DNA of 14,519 nt from assembly GCA_016839635.1 (NCBI GenBank), contig JAEOTV010000228.1:1-14519 (forward strand), in the 5' to 3' direction. Every line of letters begins with the position of its first letter. The stretch's first letter is position 1. A program made the translations under genes and the position numbers. This document shows, piece by piece, positions 13,713 through 14,519 of the stretch. Under the pieces are notes generated by a model. The model worked only from the letters and a program-made list of their open reading frames with translations. It was not told where the DNA came from and ran no database searches. Origin of the DNA: Promethearchaeota archaeon (lineage in GTDB: Archaea > Asgardarchaeota > Lokiarchaeia > Sigynarchaeales > SOKP01).

Positions 13713-14519
13713 ATGAAACTTCAAAGGATTAAGAGTATCGATATTTTTCGTGGATTATGTATGACTTGGATGGTTTTAAACCATCTAATCGATTGGTGGT
13801 TGCTAAGTAGTTCTTCTGGGTTGCATAATGCTACAATAATGATATTAGACCCAATAGGTGCATCTGGCTTTTTATTTATTTCTGGTGTGAGTATCTCTAT
13901 GTCCTATAGGAGGAGACAGATTAAAGCAAGAACCTCAGAAGATATGAATATGAGAATAGTAAAAAATTCATACTTTTTTCGTGCTCTTTTCCTTTTTATA
14001 ATTGCAATTTCTTACAATATACCAATTGCAATTGTTTTAAATAACCCTTCTTACATTTGGACTTGGTTTGTTCTATTAACAGCAGCTGTATCCATGTTTA
14101 TGGTCTGGCCATTTTTACATACCTCAAAAAAAGTTAGAGTTAGTGTTGGTTTTTTTATAATCGTTGCCAATCAAGCGATATTGAACTTTTTATCGGCTTT
14201 TCAAGGTGAGTTTTATATCTTTAGAATTTTATATCATGTGTTATATAACAATATTTATCAAGATCCAATTTTGACTTTTTTTCCTTTTTTTCTATTAGGA
14301 ACAGTTTTTGGAGATATACTGTTCGATTCATATATAAATAACAAGTCTATTAATAAAAAAGTAGATTTAAAAAGAAGGTTTTTAATTCCAGCAATATTAA
14401 TAGGAATTTGCTTAATAATAATTGGAATTCTGATTAAATTTCCTGATTTTTTATACAGACAACGTTTTTCATGGATTATATATTCTTTAGGAATAGAGAC
14501 TCTCTTGCTTTCCATGCTA
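13713..14519 (+). CDS. Second DUF1624/HGSNAT-type membrane acyltransferase (3' end cut by the window)
   Basis: The frame is open from ATG at 13713 to the last base, giving 269 residues, with the remainder outside the window. It repeats the preceding gene in order: KSIDIFRGLCM (7-17), NHLIDWW (23-29, with H24 and D27), ASGFLFISGVSISMSYRRR, WTWFVLLTAAVSMFMVWPFL where the first copy has WKWFIILTVAGCLLLAWPLL, and PILTFFPFFLLGTVFGDI where the first copy has PILSFFTFFLIGTVLGDI. The two are clearly tandem paralogues but well diverged. The putative acceptor-site residues (D, R, H, D near the N-terminus) are kept in both, which suggests both are functional, perhaps with different substrates or as a heteromer. 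Only the first seven or so membrane segments are seen. Confidence 0.75.
   Translation, partial: MKLQRIKSIDIFRGLCMTWMVLNHLIDWWLLSSSSGLHNATIMILDPIGASGFLFISGVSISMSYRRRQIKARTSEDMNMRIVKNSYFFRALFLFIIAISYNIPIAIVLNNPSYIWTWFVLLTAAVSMFMVWPFLHTSKKVRVSVGFFIIVANQAILNFLSAFQGEFYIFRILYHVLYNNIYQDPILTFFPFFLLGTVFGDILFDSYINNKSINKKVDLKRRFLIPAILIGICLIIIGILIKFPDFLYRQRFSWIIYSLGIETLLLSML

Noticed and set aside
14258..14515. Open frame of 85 codons on the minus strand
   Set aside because: It is antisense to the second DUF1624-type gene, whose plus-strand frame carries clear family motifs; the minus-strand translation has no recognisable features.
1..14519. CRISPR arrays, tRNA or rRNA genes, insertion sequences
   Set aside because: Looked for by eye on both strands. 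There are no regularly spaced repeats, no cloverleaf-like conserved blocks, and no transposase motifs or terminal inverted repeats.

Overview
The window is about 14.5 kb of very AT-rich DNA (roughly a quarter G+C over most of its length, estimated by eye) and reads as a chromosome segment of an archaeon. Archaeal markers are MptE (archaeal-type pterin pyrophosphokinase), Trm1, a RadB-like ATPase, a RadA-family paralogue and a TFE-beta/RPC34-like Fe-S protein. A short OST3/OST6-like membrane protein and a C4HC3 RING/PHD-like zinc finger fused to a GATase-like domain point toward an Asgard archaeon, possibly Lokiarchaeia-like. That placement is an inference from gene content, not a phylogeny.

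Layout. At the left edge (4-909, +) is an ArdC-type anti-restriction/metallopeptidase gene, visibly richer in G+C than the rest and probably brought in by a mobile element. It converges on a cytoplasmic FG-GAP/PQQ-like beta-propeller gene (979-2091, -). A divergent promoter region then leads to a 65-residue 2x[4Fe-4S] ferredoxin (2266-2463, +). This converges on the GATase-like/zinc-finger fusion (2538-3668, -), which is divergent from a PepD-type M20 dipeptidase (3765-5261, +). The OST3/6-like protein follows (5331-5837, +), then a lone GcvH lipoyl carrier (5927-6319, -).

The middle holds mptE (6447-7166, +), whose reading frame breaks at a run of 13 A and continues in another frame to 7273. 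A RadA/Rad51 paralogue without the N-terminal HhH domain comes next (7284-8111, -), divergent from the TFE-beta/RPC34-like protein (8307-8918, +). The stop codon of the latter abuts the stop of rlmE. Trm1 and rlmE (10786 down to 8919, -) look like a two-gene RNA-methyltransferase operon.

To the right, a RadB-like ATPase (10914-11603, -) is transcribed away from a RNase H/RuvC-fold-like protein (11648-12502, +) across only 44 bp. The window ends in two tandem paralogous multi-pass DUF1624/HGSNAT-type membrane acyltransferases, the second cut by the window edge (13713-14519, +).

Most genes are single housekeeping or information-processing units rather than one pathway. The themes that recur are RNA modification (Trm1, RlmE), transcription (TFE-beta-like), recombination (two RecA-family ATPases and a RuvC-like candidate nuclease) and membrane or glycan chemistry (OST3/6-like, the acyltransferase pair). 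Four of the fifteen protein genes seem to start with TTG. No rRNA, tRNA, CRISPR array or insertion sequence was seen, and there is no gene-free stretch longer than about 200 bp.
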